DNA of 64,000 nucleotides from Vicugna pacos (GCF_048564905.1 NC_133001.1:59825243-59889242), one strand, 5' to 3'. Counted from the stretch's first letter, positions 22,516 to 34,894 are shown. The notes: generated from the letters alone by a model not told the origin. Program-made: numbers and translations.

Positions 22516-24540
22516 TTGCTGTGGGCATCCTTACCGTGGGTGGAGAAATGTTTGCCAAGTGAGTAACAGGAAGGAGGAATGGACGGACAGGTGGATAAGT
22601 GCGTCTGAAGGGATTCCTTACGATGGGAAACAACAAAACAGAACAAGTAAAACCCGAAAGACAGCCAGCCAGTTCTTCATTAACTTCACTTCCTTTTGCT
22701 GTAGATTTAAGCCACAGGTCGGCAACGCTTAGAGATGTCCGGGTATTACTAAAAGTGCCCTGTATCAGCCCGTGAGGGAGCCCTTCCTGAGCCTTTCTGT
22801 CGACCCTGCATCGTTTTCGCTCCCCTGAAGAAGGAGGGCGTCCAGGCTTTGGGTGGTGATGTTGGAGATTCTGGAGCATTTAGAAATGAGAATTAGAAAT
22901 GACCCCAGTCTTTTAGGTGGAGAACCGTTTGCCCCTTTGGACTCAGGTTCAAGTCTGGACCTGCAGATCGGAGGGCCAGACTCACACCTGGCATCGTTTA
23001 GGACATTCACCTCCTGTGCGCTCGGTCACACGGCTGATTTGAAAGTGCTCCCACGCGGGTCCTCACAGCCGTGGGGACTGGTCAACGCGTCGCCAGCTGA
23101 CCCTGCCCTTCGTAGTCCGTGCAGATCACGTCCACCTCTGCGCCGTCCACATGTGCACCGGGGGTTCTAAGCCTGTCCCCTCCCCACTGTCACGGCCGGG
23201 GTCTGGGGGAGAAGACCGCAGGAAGGAAGTTACCCCCAGAGCAAGCCGCCGCGGTGGATGGCAGGGGAGGATGCTCCTCTCGGACTCTCCAGGTCACTGA
23301 CGAGGATGTGCGAACCTCCAAGGCACGGCCTGCGCTTTACGTCCCCGGGTTTACCGCAGAGGCAGCAGCATGCCGATGGCACGTCTCCTCGAGACCCCCA
23401 GAAATGAATTTCCTGACATTTCACTCTTAAACAAAATGTATCTGTGTTGCCTGTCAAAGGCAGGGTTATTTATATGTCCTGAGATTCTCGGGTTCCAGCA
23501 GCTAATCTTCACGAATGTTACTTGATGGGCCATTATGGGCAAGATTTACTTGATATTTGTCCTTTTCCCAAATCTGCACATTTATGTGAAATCGTGTCCT
23601 GGGCACGCTGTTGAGGCGTGGTCTCCAGACCTCGCTGGCGTGCCAGACACAGTTGTTCCAAAGATGCTCGTGAGTGTCCGCAGAAGCCGCTTGGGGTTGG
23701 GGCGGGGGAGAGGCGCTCTGTAAGTTAAAAGTGTAAGAAGGCTGCTGGCTTCCCGCCGAGGAGAACACGGAGTAAACACAGATAAAGCACATGGAGAGCA
23801 GAAGACAGCTCAAAAAACCTTTGCGTTTCACAACATGCGGAGAAATTCCACGCGTCCATCTCTGAAATCCCCGTCTCCGTCCATCCTCTCCCGCCACTGG
23901 GGAGCAGCTGGGGCGGGTGTCGCTGGTCCGAGTGGCGGGGCAGGAAAGGGACGAGGAGGGGCTGATTCGGATGGTCCCAAAGTCTTGGGCCAACAGGATG
24001 TCTGAGTCTGAAGTGGTCCCTGCCCCTCAGGGAACCAGTGGAGTGAGGCTTTCTCCTCCGAGCAGCCGGCACAGCAGGAAGTGGGAAGTGGGAGCTGAGT
24101 GCGGAGGGTCCGCACATTTGAACGGTCTGGCTGGGACGTTGGGGTCCAAGCGGTGACTCGGGCAGAGGGTGGGGTCTGAGCTCCGGCTCGGCTGTTGGCT
24201 CAGCCACGTCCTTTCCTCCCTGTGACTCCGTTCTGCTCGCCGTCGGGTGAAGGGGTGAGGCTGGCTGGTGGCTGAGGTCCCCCAGCAGCAGCCTTGTGAG
24301 ACTTAGTCCTCCAGCCCGTTTCCGACCCCCTCCTGGGCACTGACCTGAGCTGGGTTCTGGGAATGACTCCAGCAGGGCGTCTGCCCCACCTGCCATGTGG
24401 CCGTGACTCAGTGCGGCCCCTCGTGGACGCCCATCCTCCTGGGCACAGGGACCCCCCGTCCCAGGACACAGCCTTCCCAGTTTCCCTCCTCGCTGTGCTT
24501 CTTGGTCTCCTCACTGCTTCATCCTCACCTTTAGGACTTT
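22516..24540. other. Unique sequence, no gene seen
   Basis: Mixed composition. A lower-GC stretch at 22,600-22,960 and another at 23,400-23,850 have no repeat identity I can give. A 163-codon minus-strand frame (23,502-23,993) has no recognisable domain. A MIR-like trace may lie at 24,200-24,330. Confidence 0.4.
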
Positions 24541-24559
24541 TTGACCTTGGGCTGGCCCC

Positions 24560-25490
24560 GGCTTGATCTTTGCTCCTCTGCCCCTCCGCCCTGGTTTTAA
24601 ATAATGACTCTGCGACAAGGACTCCTGAGCCCTTCCTCAGCTCAGCAATTCCAAGCATCTCTTATCCTCTCTGCTCGAATAGCCCCAGCTATTGCGGAGC
24701 CCCAGACAGAGTCTGCATCCACCCTCAATCAGGCACTCCCTCCCGCCTTCCCCACCCCGGCGGACGGCGGCTGCTTCCTGCCAGATGCTCGGGTCCAAGA
24801 CGGGGAGCCACCGTGACCCTTGTCTGTGTCTCACCCTGAACCCCATACAAGAGGGGATTCTGTGAGTCTGTCTTCAGAACCTGACCCCTGCTCATCACCT
24901 GCCCTGGTCCCGCCTGGTCCCAGCCACCTCGGTCTCGGGTCTCGCGGCCTCCCCTCCACTGGCCATCATCGGCCTGTTCTCATCACGGCATCAGAGCGCT
25001 CTCATTAAAAGGCAAGTTAGACCGTTTACTCCTCCGCCCAAAATCCTCCAGTGGCCTTGATTTCATCTGAACGAGAGCCAAACCCTTGTCACCGCCTCAC
25101 TGTCCCCAGTGTTCTGGCTCCGTGTCCTTCTGGACCTCACCTCCTGTGCCTCTCTGCTGTGGAGGGCACGCGCCCACCTCCGGGCCTTCCTCCTGTCTGT
25201 CTGTCTGTCTGCCTGGGGTCCCTGCTCCGACAGCCCTGGCTCTCCCCTTTGCCTCTCTCTGGCCTCGGGGCCAGGGTCAGCTTCTCGACAGGGATGCTCT
25301 GAAGACCCTGGCTGATGTCTCACGTCACCTCCTCGCCGCATCCCCAGCCCTCACCGCCTTTGGCCTCCTTCGTTTTCCTGCACATGTCGCCTGTAAACAT
25401 ACACTGTGACGCTCGTGCCCACTCGGCTTATTGTTCACTGTCTGCACCCCCCAAGCTTTATAAACTCCACAGGGAGGGGTTCCTGCTCTG
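24560..25490 (+). mobile_element. Long LINE-2 fragment, sense
   Basis: The order of blocks follows L2 over roughly 900 bp: a CTGACCCCTGCTCATCACCTGCC block, GCCCAAAATCCTCCAGTGGCC, CATCTGAACGAGAGCCAAACC, a CTGGACCTCACCTCCTG block, a GCCTTTGGCCTCC block, and a terminal ATTGTTCACTGTCTGCACCCCC with TTATAAACTCCACAGGGAGG. Frames are broken throughout, as expected. A (TGTC)n microsatellite at 25,193-25,214 has grown inside it. This is the longest old LINE in the window. Confidence 0.75.
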
Positions 25491-25688
25491 TTCACAATGG
25501 GGCGTAAGCAGTGCCGGTGTGCTGGGCTCTAGTGCTGGAGGGACTTAGATCTGGGGGGATGGGTGAAGGCGGGGACACAGGGAGGGGACGGATCACTGAC
25601 GCCTCGAGGGCACAGAGGTCGACTTGAGGCTGGTTCTGAACATCCGGGAACCTGTAAGATGGCGAGGTGGGGGGTGTGCTCAGTGCGG

Positions 25689-25870
25689 CGGGACGGCTGA
25701 GATGGGGGGACAGAGGCGGCCGTGATGGGGGGACAGAGGCGGCCGTGACGGGGGGACGGGGGCGGCTGAGATGGGGGATGGGGGCGGGTGAGATGGGGGG
25801 ACGGGGGCGGCCGTGATGGGGGGACGGGGGCGGCTGAGATGGGGGGACGGGGGCGGCCGTGATGGGGCGA
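25689..25870 (+). repeat. G-rich minisatellite, about 23-bp unit, eight copies
   Basis: About eight imperfect copies of GGGACGGGGGCGGCTGAGAT, some with a GGCCGTGATG variant, stand in tandem; one copy is shorter. Runs of five to six G spaced by ACG/C are strong G-quadruplex candidates on the plus strand. Translated on the minus strand it gives a Pro/Ser/His-rich low-complexity frame, which is an artefact. It lies about 200 bp from the 3' end of the L2. Confidence 0.9.
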
Positions 25871-28139
25871 TGGAGACGCAGCCAGGCTCTCCCCATAAGG
25901 TAGCCTTCGGCGGGCTTTTGTCTTGGCAGCTGGTCGCGTGGTGTGGCTGTCACAGGAGTGAGGGGTGCAGGAGACGGGTTCAGGGCCCCGATGCCCGTTT
26001 CTGCCTGGAAGCCACTCCCTGAGGGTCTGTCCAGCGGCCCTGGGCTTCTCCACTGTGTCCGCTGGCAGTCGCTCTGCACCAGCTCATACAGACTGCCTGT
26101 TGGCTGTCTCGGATTTTGTTCTGTGGGTTGGCTTGGAGCCACAGCAGACTGCAGGTGGCAGATGGCGAGGGGAGTCCAAGGTGGGGACTGCGGCCCACAC
26201 TCTCAGGGCTGGGAGTCAGGGGGACTGGAGAGCTGGAGGCCCAGCTCCTGTAAAAGCAGGTGCAGAGCCCAAGGGCAGGCGAGGTGGGCGTGTGCAGGGG
26301 TGTGTGTGTGGGGGGGGGGCAGGGGACACCCTGATGTGTGCAGGGTCGGCGTGTGGGGACACACTGACCAGGCAGAGCAAACCCTAATCCTGGGCATATT
26401 TGTGACCTCAGGTCCTGGGCGTGGCAGCTCCTGGAGACTGAGTTGTTGAACAATTTCCTTCTAGGCTCTTTGGGGTCCTTGGGCCATTGTTTTAAGAGAA
26501 GTTTTCTATTGTCCCATTGGCCAGAGGGAGGCTCTTTGGAACAAAGGGAGATTCCTCTAAGCAAATTCCACGGTGGGCTGTGCGGTGGACGTGAGCTGGA
26601 GGCTGGTCATTGTCACTGAAGGCTGGTGGATGGCACGGTTCGTGGCAAAACCTCGGTGTGGACAGTGGTCCAGGCAGCCCCTCGGCTGCTTCTCCAGCCT
26701 CCTCACTCATGTGGCCTCTCTCCAGATGCAGTTTTAAACAGGAACAGACATCACTCAGAGGGGGCTCAGGTTACATCTTGCAGGTGGCCTAGAATTTGGG
26801 CACTTGTCCACATATTCTGATGCATCGAGGTAGAGGCGTTAATCAAAACTTCAGTCTTCACGTCTGAGATGGTGAGCAGCCCTCGGAGCCTGAACGAGGG
26901 TGCGCACCCACTGCAGCCGCAGGGACCTGTAGAGCAACTCAGAGTGTCCCGAATCTTGCTCCTTTAAAGTTTCTGAGCTTCCGTGAGGCTCTGGGCTGTG
27001 CCTGCGGTGGGCTGGCTCGGGAGGAGGGTGGAGCCCACACACTCACTCGGTCACTGCACATCCAGCTTCCTGGGCTTCTGGGAGCGACGCGCCACGCGGT
27101 ACCCGGACGACAGCCAGGGCCCAGGGGACGGCTGGGCCAGCTGGGCCGGCAGGGCTCCGAGCCCGCGGCATCACAGACCCACCCTGGTGCGCAGTCGGGG
27201 ACGGGAGCTCTGCCGGTGGGATCCCGCCGGGCGGCCGGGTGGGTGTGCACCTGGGGGCGCTGCGAGGAGAGGGAGGCGCTGTCCCTGGGGCTCGTGCGCA
27301 GCAGCCACTCGGCCTCCCTGCAGTTCCCTCGAGGGATGGACACGAGGATGAACAAGGATGGAGCGGGAGCTTTCCTCATCGCCCACACGGAGGACGGCGG
27401 AGGCCTGGCAGGATGGAGGTCTGCAGGGAGGAGACCAAATGTGTCTCCTTTTGACCCCAAAGCTGACGTTTCTCACTGCAGTGCCGTCTTCCCACACACG
27501 GGCCACAGCGTTACAGACGAAGGGGCTAATGCGGACTGTGTAACTGCTGCGCCAGACGGTGCTGGACGTCTGTGTCCAGGGAGGACCTGAGACCCGGGCC
27601 AACTGAGGACGTGGTGTCAGACGCCCCGGTGGTTCCGAGAGCGTGCCCTGGCCGACAGGTGCGAGGATTCGCTGGTGAAGACTGGTTTCCATGCCGTCTT
27701 CAGATACCATTTTCACATCCGCTTTCCTCAGCTTCAGTTAATTATCCACACTTTCCTGAAGCCGGCCAGTATCAGCAAGACGCTTACCGGTTATTCCAAA
27801 GGGCAGCCGAGGTGGAAGCCGCTCAGGTCGGGGATGGGGGGCAGCCGTGCCCCTGAGGTCAGGCCCCGGCCGGCGGGGAGCAGGCTTCCCCCTCCCGGGG
27901 TAGGGGCTGTCACAGGTCTGCGCGCTGCGTGTGGCCCGCTCCTGACTCAGACAGCTCAGTGTGTGCTGTGAATAACCCTGCATCTGGCCTGGGGGAGAAT
28001 CTGGAGCTTACGTCTTGGAAGATAAGCAGCAGGGATCTTCTTGGCTTTGCTGTGTCTGAAACACGCCCTGATCTTTTTGCCACTTGAAGATAAATTAACG
28101 GAGAAAAGGAGGAGGGAATAAGGGAAAGGCGGCAGATGC
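25871..28139. other. Unique sequence, no gene seen
   Basis: Contains a short (GT)n-(G)n run at 26,297-26,321. Frames of 120-217 codons overlap on both strands without domains. At 27,930-28,140 composition becomes lower in GC just ahead of the CpG-rich segment. No RNA gene seen. Confidence 0.4.
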
Positions 28140-28440
28140 AACTTGGGCGCGAGTGGCGCCGGGTGCGCGGCTGCCAGCACCGCCCTGTGCGGGGTCTGCG
28201 TCTGCACACGAGTCGGGGGCGGCAGCCCCCGCAGGTCCCGCCGAGGCGTTTGGGCGCAGCGCCGTCCCAGGAGTGCTGAGGGGAACCTGCCCAGGAGCTG
28301 CTTGTGGGGTCCGGCGGGATCGGGAGGGGGTCGGGGCTGCCCGGTGTGGGGGCGGCAGAGAGGGTGACCTTCGGAGTCCAAGACCCGGGAGAGAAGGGGA
28401 GACGGCCTGGTCTGCCGGGGGACCGCAGGCTCGCCCGCCA
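28140..28440. promoter_or_regulatory. CpG-rich segment (possible CpG island)
   Basis: CpG dinucleotides are dense over about 300 bp (for example GGGCGCGAGTGGCGCCGGG and CGGGGGCGGCAGCCCCCGC). There is a short lower-GC segment on the left. No TATA, recognisable promoter motif set or adjoining exon is visible. The wider window is CpG-rich, so this may be local composition rather than a promoter. Confidence 0.3.
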
Positions 28441-29029
28441 TCCCAGCTCGCAGGCTCGTGGGCTTAAGCTGAAGCACCGGGTGGGAGAGCAGACCGCTCC
28501 AGAGCCGTCTCGTCACACGCGGGGCCTGTCCCCAGGGAAGGCACAGCCTCTGACAGAGCTGCCCTGCCCTGTAACTGCATGACGCCAAGGACTGGAGGGA
28601 GGGCTGCGGCCGCCTTCCCTCCTCCGGGGCCGGCACTGGATCCCAAGTTGCCCGGGCCCGCACGGTCAGATGAGCTGGGTTGTGGTGGGTGGCAGGGGAA
28701 GACAGTCTGGATGCAGGTACACGAGAGCCTTCATCCCTCGCCAGGGTCCGAGGCAGGTGGTGTCTGGAGTGACCCCCTCACGCTGGTGGAGTTCGGCAGA
28801 GGCTGCAGACGGCTCACTGCGGGACTGGAGAAACCGTTCCCCGCTTCTCGCGGGGCGGCCAGGGCAGCACCTAGGCCAGGCCCTGCGGTGGGTTTTCTGG
28901 GCAGTGGCGGTCAACCCTGGTGTTGCTCTAAGTCCTGGGTCAGAGAGATTTATACGTGGGGATCTCGGGCCTCAGTGAAGGGGCAGCAAACCCGAGCTGG
29001 ACCGACAGGAGGCCTGGGGGACGGGCTGC
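28441..29029. other. Unique GC-rich sequence, no gene seen
   Basis: A 285-codon plus-strand frame begins here (28,579-29,436) and continues through a repeat fragment, which argues against it being a gene. No RNA gene seen. Confidence 0.45.
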
Positions 29030-29340
29030 CCAGTCTGCTGGAACAAAGCAGCGTGAAGCCAGTGGCTTACAACACACGTGTTTGCTCCGCACGGTCTGGA
29101 AGACAGGAGTCCCTCGTCCAGGCGTCACTGCGCCACGGGCGGACCCCTCCTGCCTCCTCCAGCCCCAGGCCCTGCTGCTTCTCCCGCAGCTGTGCTCACA
29201 GCCCCGGGGCGAGGGCACCGGGCTTGGGCTGCGCCGTCGTGTGGCCCCTACACGCCCAGGTGGCACTTGCTGGTTGCCGTCTTCTGTCACTGACTGCCAC
29301 AGCCTGGGTACTTCCTTCCAGAGTGGGGTGTGGTGGTGAC
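29030..29340 (-). mobile_element. MLT1-type LTR fossil fragment, antisense
   Basis: GGAACAAAGCAGCGTGAAGC with AGTGGCTTACAACACACG, then a TCTGGAAGACAGGAGTCC block, matches the start of antisense MLT1 ('aacaaagtaccacaaactgggtggcttaaaacaacagaaa...tctggaggctagaagtcc'). Later blocks are worn. No internal sequence adjoins. An ancient MaLR relic. Confidence 0.55.
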
Positions 29341-31190
29341 CCCGGTGTAGCTGATTTTGTGTCCAGCACAAACTCTAGTCCGTTTCTGTGCTTCTACGGG
29401 CAGGACCGACGATTTTCTTTGCACAGTAGTTTATAGAATCAGTTCCTGTTCGCCTGACCTACTTTTTTACTCACCATCTTGTACTTGTGGTTCTGCTGGG
29501 GTTTGACGCAAGCCCATCTTCTCTGAGGTTGTGAAGTCTGTCTATTTTGAAATGACTCCCTGAACTTAAGCGCGTCCTAGAGGCAGTTGTCAGTCTTAAC
29601 CCTCCTCCGTCTACTCCTCCCCCAGGATCCCCGACAAGCCCGCCGGGCAGTTGTCACTCTCCCCACTCCAGGGCTTTTACACCCCAGAAGCTCCAGTCTG
29701 CCCATGCAGACAGCGCCATTGTCAGCTGCGCACAGTCGGGGAAACCGTGTCCGGAAGGAATCAGACGGCGCTCCGGCCTCTCTGGTCCAGAGCCTGGGCA
29801 GCTTTCTCCACGCTGCAGCCGCGGCATCCGGACGGAGGGCCTGGCACGGGCACAGCTGGGCGGGCCCGGGGAGTGTGCTCATACGGGCGAGGGGAGGCCT
29901 GGAGGAGCCGGCAAGGGGCACAGACCGCCGGGCGCGGTGGTCACTCTGACGACCACAGTGCCGGACTATTTAGGGAGGGAGGCGGCGTGGGAGGGAGGGT
30001 GCTGACCCCCGCTCCCGGGTCCTGAGTGCGAGCTGGTCCAGGCGGAGGTGATCCGGGACGCAGAGCCCGGGCTGTGGGGCGGTCCAGGCTGTGCTCAGAG
30101 CTGCGTGCCGTCCCCGGTGTGCCTCCGGGACTGGATGGGCTCCTCCAGGCATCGCAGGCAGAGAGGGAACATTTCAGAGCCAAGGGCGAGTCCTAGAAGG
30201 CACCGCAGGGGCAGCAGGGAGAGGAGCGGGGACTAAGGTGGGGAGGGACCCGGGTGCAGCAGGGGAAGAGCTCCGCTCTATGCTGGCCCCTCTCCCCGCA
30301 AGCCTTCTGGAAGCTTCCTTGACTCTGCATTTACTTTCTCATCTCCACAGAGGATCAGCACACTCACTTCCTTGCAGGCAGCTCCAAGTGCATTTTGCAT
30401 TTCCCCTCTGGGCTCTGCAGACCAACGATCCTTTCTCCCCCGCCACCCCGAGTGTCTACAGCCAGTGTTAGGCGTCACCTCCAGCAAAGTGTTAATACCT
30501 TGCCGGGGCTGGCAGCCTTCCAGGGCACTGGGGCCAGCGGGCGGGCGGCCTCCCTGGAGAAGCTTCTGCGATCGTGGTCTGCAGATGCGCAGAATGAGAG
30601 AAGGGCCCTCTCTGGAGGCTTCCTCCCCAGCACGAGGCAGAACGCCACCCACCTCCACGGTGTGACCTCACAGGAGCCCCGAGAGGCCTGGCCTGAAAGG
30701 TTAAAATGCCACATTCAGTCCCACAGGAAACAAGAGCACGAGGTGAACAGCCTCCTCCGCCCGCTCTCCAGCACCAGCAGCCGGGTCCAGGGCTCCGGGG
30801 TTTGTAGCCTTGCCCCGGCCATGGTGCAGGAAGTCGGGGCCCCTGGGGTAGCTGCCTCCTGCGGGACCCTTCCCTCTGTCCCTGCCCGTGGTGTCTGCAG
30901 AAGAACCCGCTGTGGCGTGCACAGGTGGGGCCAGTGGGAGCGATCGGCACATGAAGGCGCCATCGACGCGGTGTATTCTCACGACAGGGCTGCCACCGCA
31001 TGCTCGTGTTTCTTTAAAAGCTAAGCTTCTCTCATCAACACGGTTTTCATGGTTTTGTTTCTCCACAGCCGGGGCAGGGGTGCAGAATGGCCTTTCTGGG
31101 GGAATCTTCTGATGAACCGCGGGTGAAAGCTCTTTGGCCGGGGCTGTTCTGAGCTGAGGTGGAGCCAGGTGGTCGGGGTGAAACCACAAG
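29341..31190. other. Unique sequence, no gene seen
   Basis: GC-rich with overlapping frames (30,701-31,432 minus, 243 codons; 30,395-31,024 plus, 209 codons) that lack domains. A pyrimidine-rich, lower-GC patch at 30,310-30,470 has no identity I can give. Confidence 0.4.
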
Positions 31191-31222
31191 GACCCCCTTC
31201 CTGGACCCCCTTCCTGGACCCC
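31191..31222 (+). repeat. 13-bp tandem repeat, about 2.4 copies
   Basis: GACCCCCTTCCTG occurs twice in perfect tandem followed by a partial third copy. Confidence 0.85.
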
Positions 31223-32149
31223 GAGGTTGTGTGTGATCCCAACATCTCCTCCCACGGCTGCTGGTCCTACCAGACACCCCACATAGGTGCAGCCCGGCCC
31301 CCAATCTATGGCCACCCCAGGAGGGAGCTCCCACCCTCTGCTGGGCCTCCGAGGGGCCGCCTGCCACCCAGAGAGCTCTGTCCCGCCCGCTCCATAGAGT
31401 TGCCGAACCCCCGGCGGCGGGAGCAGGTGCACCGATGCTCCCCTCGAGAAGGCTCGTCCGCCCTGGCCTCAGCCGCGTCCCCCCGTGCTCCTCACGCACA
31501 GCACCGCGCGCATAACAAGCTCCTCGGTGGAGGCGTTGATCACAATTTGTGAAGAAACCCGAGGTCTGTTATGGGCTTACATTTCCCACTTCCTTACGAA
31601 ACTTGAAACTTCCGTGTGAAATGTGAACGTATATTCTGAAAGAAGCACGTGTCATTGGGAAAGCGCACAGTTGCAGAAACCTTGGGAAACACCAGAAGTC
31701 GCTTCTAGAAAGTCCCGTGTGACTCCGTCGCCCAGAGGTAACTAACCCTCTCAGGGAAGATGTCTCGCCTCCTGTCCGCAGACCTGGTTTCTGGGGTCTT
31801 TTTAGGCAATCGTAATCTTTTTTTTTTCTCTTTACAATATCCTTTTATGGCTTAAACCATTGCGGGCTATTTTCTACGTCGCTATTAAACATTCTCTGTG
31901 GTGTTACTTCCGTGGCTCCCTAGTGTTTCTGCTAAAAGCCACGCTCTTCTCCCTCCACCCCTTTTCCTTTCTCCCTGTTTCTTCACCAAGTGAACCGCGA
32001 ACTGTTATTTCATGGCGTATTTAGTTGTTTCTTGCCTGTGCACAGACAACACGAGGCACGCAGTAGATGCTCAGCAATCACTTTGCTGGGTGAAGGCGTG
32101 GATTTGCTGCCGCTCCAAGTGCTCTGCGCTAAGCCCGCTTGTACACACA
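31223..32149. other. GC-rich to AT-rich transition, no gene seen
   Basis: GC-rich until about 31,540, then AT-rich to 32,150 with long T runs (about 31,820-31,840). The AT-rich part may be a worn LINE (TTTTATGGCTTAAACCATTG), but I cannot assign it. Confidence 0.35.
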
Positions 32150-32500
32150 TCTGTGTGTGTATTTTTGATGCTAACTTAGGGTACATTCGTCAAGGCACTG
32201 CTTCGAGGTAAAAGAGCAAGGGGATTTGTATGACTCTTGACAGCAATTGCCAAATGGGTCGCTCAGAAATGCACCACTTTATGTTCTAACCACCACAAAC
32301 CCGAGAGATTTGTGTTCACTGTTTCGCTTCTTCTGAAATACTCACTCGCGTTTATCTCCACCTCTGTCAGTCTGACGGATACAGCACACAACTTGTACCT
32401 TCGTTTGAACTGTACTTCCAATGAACCAGAATATGTTCCCATATTTACTGACCATTTATGTTCTCAATTGCCTGTTTATTCTGTCAGCTATTTGTTATTT
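32150..32500 (+). mobile_element. Ancient LINE 3' fragment (weak)
   Basis: CTTGACAGCAATTGCCAAATGGGTCG followed by CACCACTTTATGTTCTAACCACC resembles the common old-LINE stretch 'gatagatattgccaaattgccctccagaaaggttgtaccaatttacactcccacc'. The rest is too worn to align by eye. A related trace is at 52,960-53,150. Confidence 0.35.
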
Positions 32501-32969
32501 CTTTGTCAGATTTCTTTACATTTTAAGGATACTGGTCTGTTACCTGTAGCAGATACTGCTTCACTGGCCACTTGGCATTTAATTCCACGGTGTTTTTCGT
32601 GTCCAGTGTGGCTGCGTTCGTGCACAGAGGTGTGTCCCTGTCTTCCTCTGTGACTGCGGGCCCGTCACGCCCAGATGCAGGGTTCCGACCCCTGATTCCA
32701 GCCCAGCCCCGCCAGCGGGGCTCCCGCTAAATGAGGATCTCCTCCCTGAGTTAGGAGCCTGCAGGTCCTGCTGAGAGGAGGGGAAGGAGACACTCATCTC
32801 TCTCAGAGCGGACTGGAGTTCAGGCTGGGACGGGACGCAGAGCACACCTGCAAGGGCGCGTGGGCTGCAGGGCGGGCGGGGGCTGCGCCTCGCGGTCCCC
32901 CAGGCAGCGAAGTACCAAGGGGCGCAGCACTTCCGAGGCTGAAAAGGCCACGTTGCCCTGCACACCTGT
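32501..32969. other. Unique sequence, no gene seen
   Basis: A short lower-GC stretch passes into GC-rich sequence at about 32,650. No repeat, RNA or exon recognised. Confidence 0.35.
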
Positions 32970-33470
32970 CCTCTAAAAATCTATCTTAATCCCATGTCCT
33001 GATGTTCTGCCATCTGCCGACGCGCCTCCCTCCTTGGAAATAAGTCAGGCCGTGAATTAACGTCTGCTCCCGGACTCCGTGCGCCGCTGCCTCCCGTGGG
33101 CGCCGCCGCCGTCGGCCTCTCGCCGCCCTCCCAAAGCCCTCGCTTTGTTCCTCCACCTCCGCCTGCAAACATGCTTTATTGTCCTCATTAATCCCTCTAC
33201 AGACAGCACCCCAAACTCTATTCCTTTTCAGGAAAATTAGAGCAATTTTGAAAAGCCCCATTATTTTACACACATGAAATAGAAGGAGAGATTGTCCAAT
33301 GGGCCGTGTCATCACCAAATTTAGATCTTCGCCAAGTCTCACTGTGATGAAATGTGGACGTTTTTGAAATGGCAGCTTGGGCTCTGAGTCGGTGGTAAAT
33401 GGGTCTGCTGGAGGGCACCCTGTGAGGCTGCAGAGGCAGCGGTTCTGGACGGTCACGAGCGGGGACCCTG
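32970..33470. other. Candidate conserved non-coding element
   Basis: A CpG-rich core (33,060-33,135) runs into about 300 bp of complex AT-balanced sequence with no repeat identity. An open frame on the minus strand spans 32,986-33,456 (156 codons, with a Gly/Arg run from the CpG core) but has no recognisable domain. Candidate sites include TTTGAAATGGC and CATTATTTTACACAC. The mix of CpG-rich and AT-rich unique DNA is what conserved regulatory elements or an unrecognised exon would look like. Confidence 0.3.
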
Positions 33471-34894
33471 CTCAGAGCCGAGGTCCCAATCCCCGGGTCT
33501 AACGCTCCCCTGGAAGGAGGCGCCCCGGCTGCGCTTCCATTCGCGCCAAGGGAAATGGCCTGTGGGCGTCAGGAGGCAGCCCCTCCGGCAGGGCTGGCTT
33601 GCGAGGGGCGACTGCAGATCTGGGCTCTCTCCTCGGTGCTTGCACTTCCCCTCTGCCCTGCAAGACTTCCCGGGGCTGCCTCCAGTGCCTCAAACCGAAC
33701 GGGCCCTAGAGGGGATCAGGAGGAGATGTGTCTGCAGACGGGCTTCCCGGCGTCATCTGGGCCGATGGCTCCTGTTTCAGGAAACGTAGGCTGGATTCTG
33801 TATCAAATGGAGTGAACGTTGCCAGAAGAGAAGATAAAAAATAGCAATCAGGGAATACACAGCCTAATTTATTTACTCCCTAAGATTTGAGTTAGGAAGA
33901 AGTGTCATGGCGTTTTCTCACTGAATTGAGCTCCTCAAACTGGTTTTGGAGGGAACTCTAGGCCCCAGCTCTGCAGTGAGTCACTGCAACAAATGGTGGT
34001 GGGCAGAGGGCCCGCTTCACCAAAGCCATGGGTGTTACTCGGTGACGGGGGCTGGTCTGGACGCTGACACCTGGAGTGGGGTCCGATCTGGGTGACAGGT
34101 CTGGGTGTGTGATGGAAGCTGCAGGTCAGATGGTTGGAACGGCCCTGAGCTGTGGCCTGGCAGACGGATCCCTGGTGGCCAAGCAGCCTGAGGAAGGGGC
34201 AGGGGCCGACTGGCCTTCTCCTGGCCTTGCACCGGGAGGCCCTGGTGGAGGGCTGCGGGTCTGCGGGTCTGAACAGAACTTGCTCCCAGTCAGAGATGCC
34301 TTGGGGGCCCTCCTCCCAGCGTGGCAGCCCCGTTGTCCCCGGGGAATTGGTGTCTGGGGCCAGATTCGCACACACAGACTCACAGAGTGCGCACTGTGTG
34401 CTGGGGATGCGGGGCGCTGGCTGGGGCCTGGGGCGGGAGCTCGGGCAGCACCTGGCTGTGCTGCTGCTGGGAGCCAGCTCGACTCCGGAGCCAAGCCGTG
34501 CCCAGGCTTCTTCTGCCAGGGGCAGTGGTAGGGGCGGTGGGGGGCCCAGCATGTGGGTGGCTACCTTCCCACAAGCTCTGAAAGCCGGATTCTGCGGGTG
34601 ACGTTAACGCCTGTGCCCAGGGCGGTGTCACAACCACATCTCTGTTAGAAACCTTGCTTGCTAGAGCTGGGGGGCAGTGTGAAGGGGGGAGAGGACCTGG
34701 GGGGGCTGGGGTGTCCATGCTGGGTTACGTCTGTACCAACAGCATGAGGAGATGGAAGCAGATGTGGGAATCATGTAAGAGCTGAACAGCTAGCTGGACG
34801 TGAAGTGAAGACGCAGAGAGAGCGCTCTCGGACCCCCTGTGCCGCTGTCTTTGGCTTTTGGACAGACAGGGGTCTCTTACTGAAGAGGGAAGCA
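33471..34894. other. Unique sequence, no gene seen
   Basis: A lower-GC segment at 33,820-33,950 (TAATTTATTTACTCCCTAAG) is unique in appearance. Frames at 33,935-34,552 (minus, 205 codons) and 34,076-34,601 (plus) overlap and lack domains. Confidence 0.4.

Noticed and set aside
25529-26053. Proline/serine-rich minus-strand frame resembling a collagen- or mucin-like protein
   Set aside because: Produced by the 23-bp minisatellite; the unit is not a multiple of three and no flanking domain exists.
28579-29436. 285-codon plus-strand open frame
   Set aside because: It runs through an MLT1-type fragment, which a host gene would not be expected to do, and it has no domain.
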